Positions 9,262-18,627 are shown, numbered from the stretch's first letter. The stretch: 64,000 nucleotides of DNA from Shewanella algidipiscicola (GCF_003605125.1 NZ_QPQT01000011.1:98539-162538); one strand, 5' to 3'. Numbers and translations are program-made. The notes: generated from the sequence alone by a model not told the origin.

Positions 9262-9296
9262 AACACCTCGTTGGGTTACTAACGAGGTGTTTTTTT
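9262..9296 (+). terminator. Rho-independent terminator after fdhC copy 2
   Basis: Perfect AACACCTCGTT/AACGAGGTGTT stem with an 8-nt loop and a run of T. The left arm is shared with the copy 1 terminator at 3785-3818. Confidence 0.9.
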
Positions 9297-9527
9297 ATGC
9301 CTGTTTGAACTGTGCCTACCCCACATGGCGTGACGGATATAAAGGTACTCGACGGTCTGCACCAAACAAGAGCAAGGCTGAGCTTAAATAGCCTCGGCGC
9401 CGCCAGAGTGAATACCTCAGATATTATTAACTGAAAAACTCTCTCAATTAATTGATTGGCTAGCGGACAGTGAAGTCATCGGTTTTGATCTAAGCTCAAC
9501 ATAGCGTGAGTTGAGAAGAGAGATACG

Positions 9528-10910
9528 ATGAAATATAAAACGGTGCGAGACAGTATGGGGGAGGTTAAGGTGCCATTTGATGCTTTATATGGCGCGCAAA
9601 CGGCGCGAGCCTTGGTTAACTTCCCCATCAGTGGCGACCCTATGCCCGAGGCCTTTATACGCGCCTTATTACTGGCCAAGCGCGCGGCAGCAGAGGCCAA
9701 TGGCCAGCTAGCATTACTCGATAGCGTGACGGTAACTGCCATTGTCAGTGCGGTACAACAGCTGCTGGACGATCCCCAATTGATGCAACATTTTCCCGTT
9801 GATAGGTTTCAAACCGGGTCGGGCACCAGTAGCAATATGAACGCTAACGAGGTTATTGCTAGTTTGGCCAGTCAGCGCCTAGGTCGTGAGGTGAGTGCCA
9901 ACGACGAGATCAATTTAGGCCAAAGCAGTAACGATATTATCCCTAGCAGTATTCATATCAGTGCCATGCTGGCGCTTGAGCAGCAACTATTGCCCGCGCT
10001 GAGCCATCTGCAACAGATTATCAGCCAAAAAGCACTGACCTTAACCGAGCAAGTTAAAACTGGCCGTACTCATTTGATGGACGCTATGCCGGTGCGTTTT
10101 AGTCAAGTGCTTGATGGCTGGGCCAGTCAAATTGAGCAATGCCAGCAGATGCTCATCGCGCTGCAGCCGTCATTATTGGCGCTTGCCCAAGGCGGCACTG
10201 CGGTCGGCACTGGGGTCAATACCCACCGCGATTTTGCGAGTAGCTTCTGCGATAAACTCGGTGGGATCACCGGCGTTGGATTTCGCCCAGCCGATAATCT
10301 CTTTAGTCGCATGGGCAGCCACGACACTGCGGTGGCGCTATCGGGGCAACTGAAGACGTGCGCGGTGGCAATGATGAAGATAGCTAACGATCTGCGTTGG
10401 ATGAACTCTGGGCCCCTGGCCGGTCTTGGTGAGATTGCTTTATTAGCCTTGCAGCCTGGGTCGTCCATCATGCCGGGAAAAGTCAATCCGGTGATCCCCG
10501 AGGCGGCTTGTATGGTGGCCGCACAGGTGATTGGTAATGATGCGGCCATCACCATTGGTGGCCAGTCGGGTAATTTTGAACTCAATGTGATGCAACCACT
10601 AATAGCGGTTAACCTTTTACATAGCATAGAGTTGCTTAGCAACACGAGCCATTTGCTGGCCGATAAGGCGATTGTCAGCTTTAGCGTGAATCAGGCCAAT
10701 ATAGCGGGGTCACTAGGGCGTAACCCCATTCTGGTAACAGCGTTAACACCTGTGATTGGCTACCTTAAAGCGGCCGAGATAGCTAAACAAGCCTATGAGC
10801 AGCAACGCGAAATCCTTGAGGTGGCCGTAGAGCAGACCGACCTAAGCCGTGATGAACTTAGACGCTTACTTAACCCTAAGCGGCTGACTAATGGTGGTTT
10901 AGGTGAATAA
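9528..10910 (+). CDS. fumC: class II fumarate hydratase (FumC type)
   Basis: A 460-residue member of the aspartase/fumarase superfamily, most like FumC, which interconverts fumarate and malate in the cytoplasm. It has DSMGEVKVP near the N terminus, the substrate-site GSGTSSNMNANE, TGRTHLMDAMP, and the family signature GSSIMPGKVNP. Length is close to FumC (about 467). Ribosome site GAGAGA precedes ATG 9528. The gene stands alone between the fdh terminator and a chemoreceptor. Some positions (PVIPEA after the signature) are shared with aspartases, so another superfamily activity is possible, but DSMG and TGRTHLMDA favour fumarase. Confidence 0.8.
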   Translation: MKYKTVRDSMGEVKVPFDALYGAQTARALVNFPISGDPMPEAFIRALLLAKRAAAEANGQLALLDSVTVTAIVSAVQQLLDDPQLMQHFPVDRFQTGSGTSSNMNANEVIASLASQRLGREVSANDEINLGQSSNDIIPSSIHISAMLALEQQLLPALSHLQQIISQKALTLTEQVKTGRTHLMDAMPVRFSQVLDGWASQIEQCQQMLIALQPSLLALAQGGTAVGTGVNTHRDFASSFCDKLGGITGVGFRPADNLFSRMGSHDTAVALSGQLKTCAVAMMKIANDLRWMNSGPLAGLGEIALLALQPGSSIMPGKVNPVIPEAACMVAAQVIGNDAAITIGGQSGNFELNVMQPLIAVNLLHSIELLSNTSHLLADKAIVSFSVNQANIAGSLGRNPILVTALTPVIGYLKAAEIAKQAYEQQREILEVAVEQTDLSRDELRRLLNPKRLTNGGLGE

Positions 10911-11233
10911 AAATAGGTCTTATTTCTGGAGTTAAATCTTGTTTTTGAAGCGTTTATACAATGAGATGTGCTGGTCAGATGTCTGCAGGCCTTATGTTTG
11001 CTGGAATATTGTCGATATTTAATACGGTAAGGGTAGTGCAGTACAATGTATCAACTCATAACTAAATCTAATGGATAAGGCTTTGTTATCGATAGTGAAA
11101 CAGCGGCTATGCTTACTTCATGGGTAGTGAAATGTGCAGCAATGAGAGGGCATTTCCCCTTGGCTTAGTTTGCTAAGTGATGGTTTTCTTGTTGGTTATC
11201 GCCTTGATTGCCCACCTATTACGTTAGAGGTTT
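10911..11233. other. intergenic gap with nothing recognised
   Basis: About 320 bp between fumC and the chemoreceptor. I see no open frame with a ribosome site, no clear terminator and no recognised operator. The promoter of the chemoreceptor gene should be here. Confidence 0.4.
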
Positions 11234-12826
11234 ATGTTTATTATGATCCAGCACATCAAAACCAGTATTCTTACCGCACTACCCACTGCAATAACCAGCC
11301 TATTACTTATTGTTATTGGGCTATTTTCTTACAGCACCTTTCTTGATCTAGAAGATGGAAATCGGCGTTTAGTGAATAATACTCAACTTGCAGAAGGTTT
11401 CACCAATGTGCGTGAAGCCTTTTTTCTATTGCGTCTTGCCACCGCGACTCAGAATGCCGCAGAGGTTATTAATAGCCAAAATAAGACGCGCCAGTTAATT
11501 GCCGAGTTAAGCAAATATGATATGGCTTTTTTAGGCCAAGCGAACAAGCAGAAGGAGCAACTTCTGTCAGCGGTTGAGCGCTATATTCGCTTATATAATG
11601 AAGAGCTAGCACTGGCTGAGCGTACTGGCACTGAGCCGGTTTTTACCCGTGAGCGTCGTGCGTTAGGCCCTGAAATTAGTGATATTATTCGCAGTTTGGT
11701 ATCGGCTATTACCGCGCGTAATCATGACTTAGGTAAGCTGGCCGATGATGAAATTAAACAGGCTGAAATCACCATTCTTAGCCTCATTTTACTGACCATT
11801 GCCATATCGTTAATCACGGCCTTAGTGATGAGTAATAAGCTAGTTGCCATTATTAATCAGATTAAATCTGTGGTCGAGCGGTTAGCCCAAGGTGACTTAA
11901 CCCATAAAACCAATATCAAAGGGAATAATGAACTGTGTTCATTAGCTGGGGATCTGGACTGTGTGATAGATAATTTGCGCCATATGATTACCGATATTTC
12001 TCAAGCATCAGATCATATGTCACAGCAAATTGGTCAACTTAACGAGCAGTCGACCAGTAATAGTCAGGCACTACAAACTCATGCGATTGAAACCGATCAG
12101 GTCGTCACGGCAATGACGGAGATGAGCGCCACCGCACAAAATGTGGCAGGCGATGCGGCCTCGGCGGCGCAATTTACTCAACAAGCTAATGCTCAGGCGG
12201 ATAAATCGAAACAAGCTGTAGAGCAAGCTACCAGCAGAGTTGTGGCCTTGGTTGGTGAAGTTGATAAGGCGGCAACGACTATTGGCGAAATGAATGAAAA
12301 TACTCGTCAAATTGCCTCAGTGCTTAATGTGATTGGAGAAATTGCCGAGCAGACAAATTTGCTGGCATTAAATGCCGCCATTGAGGCGGCGCGGGCTGGC
12401 GAACAGGGGCGCGGTTTTGCTGTGGTCGCTGATGAAGTGCGGGCACTTGCGGCGCGTACTCAAGCGAGTACTTCTGAGATCAATACCATGTTAGAGCGCC
12501 TGCGTAGTGGGGCGGAGCAGGCGGTGGCGGCGATGGATCAAACTAAGCGCAGCTGCCAAGATGCGGCCGATAATACCGGACTGGTAACCGACAATCTCGA
12601 TGGGCTTGTGGCTCATGTATTTGATATTAATGGTCTTAGTAATCAGATTGCCACAGCGGCCGAGGAGCAAAGTGCAGTATCGGAAGAGATTAACCGTAAT
12701 TTAAGTACCATTCGTGAAATGGTCGATGAGCTTAATCATAGTGCCAATGCTACTTTAGCCAGCGCCACATCGCTGGCGGCGACCAAAGAGCAGTTAAGTG
12801 CAGTGGTCGCCAACTTTAAGTTGTAA
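11234..12826 (+). CDS. methyl-accepting chemotaxis protein
   Basis: A 530-residue chemoreceptor. An N-terminal membrane helix (about residues 10-32) is followed by a helical periplasmic sensor region of about 150 residues without an obvious Cache fold. A second membrane helix (about 180-203), a HAMP linker and a cytoplasmic signalling domain come next. The hairpin tip is recognisable as [19 protein letters not shown]. There is no C-terminal NWETF-type pentapeptide for CheR binding. Start ATG 11234 lies 3 bases after AGAGG; ATG 11243 is an alternative. It is monocistronic and ends at a terminator. The ligand cannot be predicted. Confidence 0.92.
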   Translation: MFIMIQHIKTSILTALPTAITSLLLIVIGLFSYSTFLDLEDGNRRLVNNTQLAEGFTNVREAFFLLRLATATQNAAEVINSQNKTRQLIAELSKYDMAFLGQANKQKEQLLSAVERYIRLYNEELALAERTGTEPVFTRERRALGPEISDIIRSLVSAITARNHDLGKLADDEIKQAEITILSLILLTIAISLITALVMSNKLVAIINQIKSVVERLAQGDLTHKTNIKGNNELCSLAGDLDCVIDNLRHMITDISQASDHMSQQIGQLNEQSTSNSQALQTHAIETDQVVTAMTEMSATAQNVAGDAASAAQFTQQANAQADKSKQAVEQATSRVVALVGEVDKAATTIGEMNENTRQIASVLNVIGEIAEQTNLLALNAAIEAARAGEQGRGFAVVADEVRALAARTQASTSEINTMLERLRSGAEQAVAAMDQTKRSCQDAADNTGLVTDNLDGLVAHVFDINGLSNQIATAAEEQSAVSEEINRNLSTIREMVDELNHSANATLASATSLAATKEQLSAVVANFKL

Positions 12827-12863
12827 TCGGTTAGCTGGCGTCACTTAGATTGATAGACAAATA

Positions 12864-12889
12864 AAAACCGCCATTAAGGCGGTTTTTAT
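12864..12889. terminator. bidirectional terminator between mcp and yqhD
   Basis: AAAAACCGCC and GGCGGTTTTT arms around ATTAA serve the convergent genes on both sides, with T runs on both strands. Confidence 0.85.
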
Positions 12890-12937
12890 TATCTAACCCG
12901 TTACCACGCTTTGATGGTGCAGGGTAGTTTTAATCGC

Positions 12938-14101
12938 TTACCAGGCCATCTGCAAAATTTCGCGACTGATATCTAAATCAAGATCGCCTGATTCAGACAG
13001 TGCAGTCATACCATGTGCTTTGAGTGCCTCGATAACTAACTCGATTTGATCTTGGCTAACATCATGATCGCGCAGGCGGGTTTTTAATCCCACCTGCTGG
13101 AAGAACGCCTCGGTTTTCGCTATGGCCTGTTCGATACGGCTATCGTCATCACCCTCAGTGATATCCCAAACGCGCTCGGCATATTGCAGCAGTTTCGCGT
13201 GCTTTTGGGTTTTACGGATACGCCATACTGACGGTAGGATCACGGCCAATGTTTGGGCGTGATCGATATTAAACAGTGCCGTTAATTCATGGCCAATCAT
13301 GTGTGTGGTCCAGTCAAACGGTACCCCGACTCCAATCATGCCGTTAAGGGCAGAGGTGGCGCTCCACATCAGGTTGGCACGTGCTTGATAGTTCTCAGGC
13401 TCAGCAACTGTGATAGGGCCTATTTCAATCAGGGTGCGCATAATGCCTTCGGCCATGCGATCTTGCACGCGGGCATCTACCGGGTAGGTGGCATATTGTT
13501 CAATCACGTGTACAAAGGCGTCAACCACGCCATTAGCGACCTGAATTTTTGGCAAGCTAAAGGTGAGTGTGGGGTCCAGCATTGAGAAGGTCGGGTAGAT
13601 GCTCGGATGGTTAACTGGAAACTTACCACCTTGATAGCTGACAACGCCAAAAGCATTCATCTCTGAGCCTGTGGCTGGCAAGGTGGCGATGGTTGCCAGT
13701 GGTAACACATCTTTAGCATCGACAGGAACAGGGCTAAAGCCGTGGAACAGTAAGCTGCTGCTATCACCTTCAAACTTAGTCGCCAGAGCAATAAATTTAG
13801 TGCCATCCATTACCGAACCGCCACCAACAGCGAGCAGGAAATCGATCGATTCTTTACGCGCCAATTCAGCCGCCTTGACTAACGTTTCAAATTTGGGGTT
13901 GGCTTCAATACCACCAAATTCAAACACGGTGCGCGACCCGAGTGCCGCCATTACCTTGTCTAGGGTGCCAAAACGTTTCACGCTGCCGCCGCCATAAGTG
14001 ACTAATACACGGGCGTCAGCTGGGATTAATTTATCCAGTTCGGCGATTCTGTCTTTACCAAAAACAATGTGGGTCGGATTGCGATAATCAAAATTGAGCA
14101 T
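12938..14101 (-). CDS. yqhD: NADPH-dependent aldehyde reductase YqhD (iron-containing ADH family)
   Basis: A 387-residue group III iron-type alcohol dehydrogenase, the same length as E. coli YqhD and alignable throughout. YqhD reduces toxic short-chain aldehydes using NADPH. Visible motifs are TYGGGSV near the N terminus, the cofactor motif VGGGSVMDGTK, LPATGSEMN, metal-site residues in NGVVDAFVH, THMIGHELTA and DHAQT. The start is ATG at 14101, preceded by AAAGG; the frame stays open upstream to 14176, but the added residues do not belong to the family. It is divergent from the AraC-type gene, as in E. coli yqhC-yqhD. Confidence 0.93.
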   Translation of the reverse strand: MLNFDYRNPTHIVFGKDRIAELDKLIPADARVLVTYGGGSVKRFGTLDKVMAALGSRTVFEFGGIEANPKFETLVKAAELARKESIDFLLAVGGGSVMDGTKFIALATKFEGDSSSLLFHGFSPVPVDAKDVLPLATIATLPATGSEMNAFGVVSYQGGKFPVNHPSIYPTFSMLDPTLTFSLPKIQVANGVVDAFVHVIEQYATYPVDARVQDRMAEGIMRTLIEIGPITVAEPENYQARANLMWSATSALNGMIGVGVPFDWTTHMIGHELTALFNIDHAQTLAVILPSVWRIRKTQKHAKLLQYAERVWDITEGDDDSRIEQAIAKTEAFFQQVGLKTRLRDHDVSQDQIELVIEALKAHGMTALSESGDLDLDISREILQMAW

Positions 14102-14168
14102 GGTTAAATACCTTTTCATCAAGCTGTAACGTCTAGGGGTAATGTTAGGCTTCTTGGTGTAAACATAA

Positions 14169-14241
14169 ATACCCATTGCTAGTCAATTTGTGCCTATTCC
14201 TATCTAATTTAATGGGTATTGATCTTAATTGGGTCAATTTG
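14169..14241. promoter_or_regulatory. candidate operator region between yqhD and yqhC-like regulator
   Basis: The divergent intergenic region contains ATACCCATT at 14169-14177 and its exact reverse complement at 14211-14219. TCAATTTG is directly repeated at 14183-14190 and 14234-14241, and TTAATTGGGT at 14225-14234 resembles the nearby TTAATGGGT. AraC-type regulators usually bind such direct repeats, so this is the expected place for autoregulation and yqhD activation. Confidence 0.45.
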
Positions 14242-14293
14242 ATGCTTTTTCCTATCTTGATGATAAAATCATCGCCAATAACAATAGAGGCGA

Positions 14294-15172
14294 ATGATGA
14301 CAAATATTGCAAGTTTGATGATGGCATTAGCACCGCAGGAGGGCTTTAACGACACCGCGATCGCTGGGATTAAGGTGTTTCGAAGTTCCGCCTATGGTTC
14401 GCGCGGCCCTATGTGCTATTCCCAAGGTATCTTAATTGTAGGCCAAGGTAAGAAGCGGGTGTATTTGGACAATCAGGTCTTCGATTATGATCCGCACAAC
14501 TCCTTGGTGATGACTGTGCCTATGCCGCTAGAGTGTGAAACTTTTGCGTCGGTTGCTGAGCCGGTATTAGTGTTAATTGTAGATATTGATTTGCCACAAT
14601 TGACCCAACTGGTTCGTCTGATGGACGAGTATCATCAGGTGCCAGGCGATCTCAATGAGACTCGCCAACCCGGCTACTTTGTTGCCGCTAACAGCGATGA
14701 TATGACCTGCTGTATCGAGCGGCTATTACAGGCGATGCAGTCTCCCTTAGAGGCGCAAGTATTAGGGCGTCCTATAGTGCAAGAACTACTTTATCGGTTG
14801 CTGGCGCTAGATAATGCCGCGCCTTTGTATGCCTTGGCGCTGAGCCATACCCGTTTGTCGCGTATCGATAAGGCGCTGAGTTTTTTGCATCGTCATTATA
14901 GTGATAGCGTTGAGGTAGAGCAGTTAGCCAGCTTGGTGAATATGAGTCCTTCGGCGTTTCATCGCTGTTTTAAAGAGGTGACAGCCTCATCGCCTATCCA
15001 GTATTTAAAAAAAATTCGCCTCAATAAGGCGCGTGAATTATTGCAGTTACAACAGCTTAAGGTGAAAGAGGTCGCGCAGGCGGTAGGGTATGAAAGTCCG
15101 GCGCAGTTTAGCCGCGAATTCAAGCGTTATTTTAATCAAAGCCCAGGAGCGAGTGGCAAGGCGGTGTTGTAA
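14294..15172 (+). CDS. AraC-family transcriptional regulator, YqhC-like
   Basis: A 292-residue regulator. It has an N-terminal AraC-type sensing domain of about 180 residues (GPMCYSQGILIVGQGKKR, then SLVMTVPMP) and a C-terminal double helix-turn-helix (VEQLASLVNMSPSAFHRCF, then VKEVAQAVGYESPAQFSREF). The N domain matches the type found in E. coli YqhC, which activates yqhD in response to aldehydes. The divergent yqhD supports the same role here. GAGG precedes tandem ATGs at 14294 and 14297; either could start translation. Function as a YqhC orthologue is inferred from family and context. Confidence 0.88.
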   Translation: MMTNIASLMMALAPQEGFNDTAIAGIKVFRSSAYGSRGPMCYSQGILIVGQGKKRVYLDNQVFDYDPHNSLVMTVPMPLECETFASVAEPVLVLIVDIDLPQLTQLVRLMDEYHQVPGDLNETRQPGYFVAANSDDMTCCIERLLQAMQSPLEAQVLGRPIVQELLYRLLALDNAAPLYALALSHTRLSRIDKALSFLHRHYSDSVEVEQLASLVNMSPSAFHRCFKEVTASSPIQYLKKIRLNKARELLQLQQLKVKEVAQAVGYESPAQFSREFKRYFNQSPGASGKAVL

Positions 15173-15416
15173 GGCTTCATTTTCGTCACCGCTTTAACCA
15201 TGGCTTGTCGTGTGATAGATCATTTGTTGCTAAAGTATGACATGCTTAACAATTATGCAGTTAATCTCGTGCTAGGTGTTGTAACTTATAGCCAGTTCAC
15301 GTTTTATATATAGCGAAACTGATACTTTTGTGTTCCGCAAAAACGGGTATCTCTTTTTAAGTCTCTATTTATTCATTGGCTTTGCAATCCAAGGTCTGTT
15401 TCAGTTAGGAATGTTT

Positions 15417-16754
15417 ATGTCTTCAATTGTTCAAGCGGTGTCAGGTGATATGAGTAAGCCGTATCAAGCGAATATTACTGTGCCCAACTGGATGCTCAGC
15501 TCTATGGAACGAGTGATGCAGTACTATGTTGATAAAAATTTGCGACTCGATACCCAGTCAGCGTCTATGATGCCTGCGCCTATCGAGGGCAAAAAGTACA
15601 TGTTGTATGCGCATATTCCTTTCTGCCATACCTTGTGTTCTTACTGCACTTTTCACCGATTTTTATTTAAAGAGGATAAGGCGCGCGCCTATTTTGTCTC
15701 GTTACGCAAAGAGATGGATATGGTAAAAGCATTGGGTTATGACTTTGAATCTATGTATATCGGTGGTGGCACGACCACGGTATTAGAGGATGAGTTAGCG
15801 CGTACGATTGAGCATGCTAAGACGCTGTTTCCTAGTATTAAAGAGGTGTCGTGCGAGTCTGATCCACAGCATTTAGACAGTCCTGGCTTTAAACAGTTAA
15901 AAGGCTTAGTCGATCGTATGTCGATTGGGGTGCAGAGCTTTAATGATGATATCTTAGCGATGACAGATCGCTTAGATAAGTTCGGCTCGGGCCAAGAGAC
16001 CTTTGACAAGATCATGGCAGCCAAAGAGTTGTTCCCTATTATCAATGTCGATTTGATCTTTGGTTTTCGTGGTCAAACCGATGAGGTGATCCAACACGAC
16101 TTGGATATGGCCTCGCGCCTCGATCCGCGTCAAATTACCACCTATCCTTTGATGATCACCCACCAAACGCGTAAGAGCGTTAAAGGTAAACTAGCGGCTC
16201 CTCAGGGAGACATGGCCCGTCAATATCGTCAAATCCTCAATAGCCTCAATGGCCAATACAACCAGTTATCGGCATGGGCATTTGGTAAGGCTAATGATGA
16301 AGGTTTTGATGAATACGTTATCGATTATGATGAGTATTTGGGGGTGGGATCGGGTTCGTTCAGTTTCCTAAACGATACCCTCTATGTAAATACCTTCTCG
16401 TTACGTAAGTATCAAGAGGATATCGCCGCCGGACGTATGGGCGTTGAGCAGCAGAAGAACTACAGCAAGAAAGATGTGATGCAGTATCGTTTCTTATTGG
16501 GCATGTTCTCTGGGCGCTTATCGCGTAAGTATTTCCGTGAGACATTCGGGGTCAATTTGGATTGGGCGCTGTTTAAAGAGATGGCTTCGATGAAGGCCAT
16601 TGGCGCGATTAAGAATGATCCAACCGATCCTGATAACTTGATCGTCACAGATAACGGCAAGATGATGGGCTTGTTAATGATGAAAGAGTTCTACTCTGGC
16701 ATGGATAACGTCCGTGCTCAGTTGCGTAAGCCGCTTAAGGCCTGCGACATGTAA
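15417..16754 (+). CDS. HemN/HemW-like radical SAM protein (coproporphyrinogen III oxidase family)
   Basis: A 445-residue radical SAM enzyme. The cluster motif is CHTLCSYC (C-x3-C-x2-C) within IPFCHTLCSYCTFH, followed by YIGGGTTTVL, DPQHLD, RMSIGVQSFND and NVDLIFGFRGQT. These are the conserved elements of the coproporphyrinogen III oxidase family. The C-terminal part holds DEYLGVGSGS, as in HemN-like proteins. True oxygen-independent coproporphyrinogen oxidation, heme chaperone activity (HemW) or another role cannot be separated from sequence alone. ATG 15417 has TTAGGA six bases upstream; an upstream GTG at 15330 would add an unlikely hydrophobic tail. It is monocistronic with its own terminator. 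Confidence 0.85.
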   Translation: MSSIVQAVSGDMSKPYQANITVPNWMLSSMERVMQYYVDKNLRLDTQSASMMPAPIEGKKYMLYAHIPFCHTLCSYCTFHRFLFKEDKARAYFVSLRKEMDMVKALGYDFESMYIGGGTTTVLEDELARTIEHAKTLFPSIKEVSCESDPQHLDSPGFKQLKGLVDRMSIGVQSFNDDILAMTDRLDKFGSGQETFDKIMAAKELFPIINVDLIFGFRGQTDEVIQHDLDMASRLDPRQITTYPLMITHQTRKSVKGKLAAPQGDMARQYRQILNSLNGQYNQLSAWAFGKANDEGFDEYVIDYDEYLGVGSGSFSFLNDTLYVNTFSLRKYQEDIAAGRMGVEQQKNYSKKDVMQYRFLLGMFSGRLSRKYFRETFGVNLDWALFKEMASMKAIGAIKNDPTDPDNLIVTDNGKMMGLLMMKEFYSGMDNVRAQLRKPLKACDM

Positions 16755-16781
16755 TGGGTTAATCCTCTTGAAATGATAACT

Positions 16782-16812
16782 AAAAAAGGTTGAACTAGGT
16801 TCAGCCTTTTTT
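16782..16812 (+). terminator. terminator after the HemN-like gene
   Basis: AAAAAAGGTTGAAC and GTTCAGCCTTTTTT arms around TAG form a strong hairpin with a T run. Confidence 0.88.
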
Positions 16813-16829
16813 GTCTTTAGGAGCCAGCG

Positions 16830-17465
16830 TTGCGCGAGTTTGAGCAGCAATTTTCACAGTTTATTCAATTACAGCATGCTAGCGATGCGGCGCATGATCT
16901 ACAGCATGTATTGCGGGTGGTTAAATCGGCTAAGCAATTGTGCCGAGATGAAGCGGCCATCGCCGATGTTGTCGTGCCTGCGGCTTGGTTGCATGATTGT
17001 GTGTCGCTGGCGAAAGATCACCCACAGCGTGACCAAGCCTCACGTTTGGCGGCCGACAAAGCTATCGAGTTTTTAGCTCAGATAAGTTATCCGCCAAGGC
17101 ATTTTAGTGCGATTCACCATGCTATTGTCGCCCACAGCTTTAGTGCCAAAGTGACGCCTCACACTATAGAGGCGCAAATTGTACAAGATGCCGACAGGCT
17201 AGATGCGCTTGGTGCGATAGGTATCGTTCGCTGTATTCAGGTTGGCAACAGTTTACAGCGCACCTTATATAGTCTCGATGATCCATTTTGCCAACAGCGT
17301 CTCCCAGATGATACGCAATTTACCCTAGATCATTGCTATCAAAAGCTATTGGGTTTAAGTGACACCATGTGTACAGCAGGGGGTCGCCTAGAAGCGCACA
17401 AACGTAGCGAGGTTATGCGGGCTTTTTTACAGCAGCTTGCTGGCGAAATAGAGCCTCAGCTGTAG
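16830..17465 (+). CDS. HD-domain phosphohydrolase, YedJ-like
   Basis: A 211-residue HD superfamily metal-dependent phosphohydrolase. Visible motifs are an early histidine in AAHDLQHVLRVV, the HD pair in AAWLHDCVSLAKDHP, HHAIVAHSFS and the late aspartate in QDADRLDALGAIG. The pattern fits the YedJ family, whose substrate is poorly defined; nucleotide-type phosphate esters are likely. The start is TTG 16830, supported by AGGAG six bases upstream and by the family N terminus. It lies directly behind the HemN-like gene's terminator and probably has its own promoter. Confidence 0.85.
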   Translation: MREFEQQFSQFIQLQHASDAAHDLQHVLRVVKSAKQLCRDEAAIADVVVPAAWLHDCVSLAKDHPQRDQASRLAADKAIEFLAQISYPPRHFSAIHHAIVAHSFSAKVTPHTIEAQIVQDADRLDALGAIGIVRCIQVGNSLQRTLYSLDDPFCQQRLPDDTQFTLDHCYQKLLGLSDTMCTAGGRLEAHKRSEVMRAFLQQLAGEIEPQL

Positions 17466-17516
17466 CACGTTCTCTTAGTTTCTCATTGTCCAGTACCAAG
17501 CTAGATTATGACAAAG

Positions 17517-17545
17517 TTGAGCTATTTTAGCCCGCTTGGTATAAA
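17517..17545 (+). promoter_or_regulatory. likely sigma-70 promoter of the PfkB kinase gene
   Basis: TTGAGC, a 17-base spacer and TATAAA form a good sigma-70 match. They lie inside a larger inverted repeat, TACCAAGC near 17493-17500 and GCTTGGTA ending at 17541. Confidence 0.5.
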
Positions 17546-17614
17546 GAGAAGTTGCCGCAAGGCGCATGGTTCATAGCTTGTGCCTAGTGCGTGTTCGCAG
17601 CGTTAATTTTAGGG

Positions 17615-17639
17615 GGTGTGATCATTGTATTATCACACC
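17615..17639 (+). repeat. leader hairpin upstream of the PfkB kinase
   Basis: Perfect 8-bp arms GGTGTGAT and ATCACACC with a 9-nt loop lie between the predicted promoter and the ribosome site. The half-sites TGTGA and TCACA are 11 bases apart, too far for a CRP site, so an RNA hairpin or other operator is more likely. Confidence 0.5.
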
Positions 17640-17663
17640 ATCGTCCATTTTGCCGGAGTCCCC

Positions 17664-18521
17664 ATGGCCAATATCTTGCTGGTTGCCAACTTAAATTGTG
17701 ACCGTATCTTAAAGCTCAATAAGCCGCTAAAGATGGGGGGGCGCTTCCACTATCAAGATGGTGGTGAACGTCTCGGTGGTGGCGGTGCGAATACCGGTAT
17801 TGGCCTAGTCTGGGCGGGTCACAATGTCGCGCTGGTGAGCCAAGTTGGCCGTGATAAAGTGGGTGATTGGCTATTAGCGCAGGTAAGCACCTTAGGGATC
17901 GACTGCCGGCTGATGCAGCGTCATGATGGTAATACTCCTGAAATGCTCTTAGTGATGACTCCCGATGGTGAGCGCACCATTATTCGTCCGCAGCGGCCGT
18001 TGTTCGAGTTAGCGGCTCCACCTAAGTGGTCTAACTGGGATGCGCTTTATATTAATTCGTCGGCCGAAGGTGCGGTGAGTTGGGCTAAGACTGCATTAAA
18101 TCACTGCTGGGTGATAGCGCAGCTGGCTAAAGATAATCGCCCTCGGCCTTGTCATGTGTTAATTGCCTCTAAGGCCGACATGCAAGGGCGAAGTGCATTG
18201 TCGCCTTGGCAATACGGTTTGACCATAGCGGGTGCCAGCTTACAAGCCTTTGTGGTGACCGATGGTGAGTCGGGGGCAATGGTATATCAAGCCGATAGTG
18301 AGCAGCAGGTGGCGGCGCAGCCTGCCGAGGTGGTTGATACTACTGGGGCTGGCGATGCTTATGCTGCTGGATTAATTCATGGCTTAGTGCTGGGTTACCC
18401 AGTGTTAGTTGCCATGGAGGAGGCCGCGCGCTGGGCGGCATTTGCGGTGTCGACTCACAGTTCTATTCCAGGGCCGCAGCTACAGCAATATTTAGAGGCA
18501 TCGGTGGGCGATAAACTTTGA
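17664..18521 (+). CDS. PfkB-family carbohydrate kinase
   Basis: A 285-residue ribokinase/PfkB-type sugar kinase. The N-terminal glycine-rich substrate region reads GGGGANTGIGLVWAGH, followed by VSQVGRDKVGDW. The C-terminal signature is DTTGAGDAYAAGL with the catalytic aspartate. The start is ATG 17664 with CGGAG six bases upstream; an in-frame earlier start at 17625 would lie in the leader hairpin and adds nothing family-like. The sugar substrate cannot be told from sequence. There is no linked transporter or regulator, so context gives no clue. Confidence 0.88.
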   Translation: MANILLVANLNCDRILKLNKPLKMGGRFHYQDGGERLGGGGANTGIGLVWAGHNVALVSQVGRDKVGDWLLAQVSTLGIDCRLMQRHDGNTPEMLLVMTPDGERTIIRPQRPLFELAAPPKWSNWDALYINSSAEGAVSWAKTALNHCWVIAQLAKDNRPRPCHVLIASKADMQGRSALSPWQYGLTIAGASLQAFVVTDGESGAMVYQADSEQQVAAQPAEVVDTTGAGDAYAAGLIHGLVLGYPVLVAMEEAARWAAFAVSTHSSIPGPQLQQYLEASVGDKL

Positions 18522-18593
18522 GGTTGGCACATGGTTTTAGCTTGTAGGCCGTCTCGTTTGACTTTGAATCAATCCGCCGATATTTATTTAACA

Positions 18594-18627
18594 CTGTCAT
18601 CTTAGTGTCATCATTGCCGCTTATAGT
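18594..18627 (+). promoter_or_regulatory. probable PhoB-dependent promoter (Pho box plus -10)
   Basis: CTGTCAT at 18594-18600 and GTGTCAT at 18605-18611 are separated by 4 bases. This is the Pho box layout, with 13 of 14 repeat positions matching CTGTCAT. Ten bases further lies TATAGT (18622-18627). The E. coli phoA promoter has the same 10-base gap and the same -10 sequence as I recall it. No protein gene begins within the next 340 bases. Confidence 0.7.

Noticed and set aside
17615..17639. CRP site before the PfkB gene
   Set aside because: TGTGA and TCACA are 11 bases apart; CRP needs 6.
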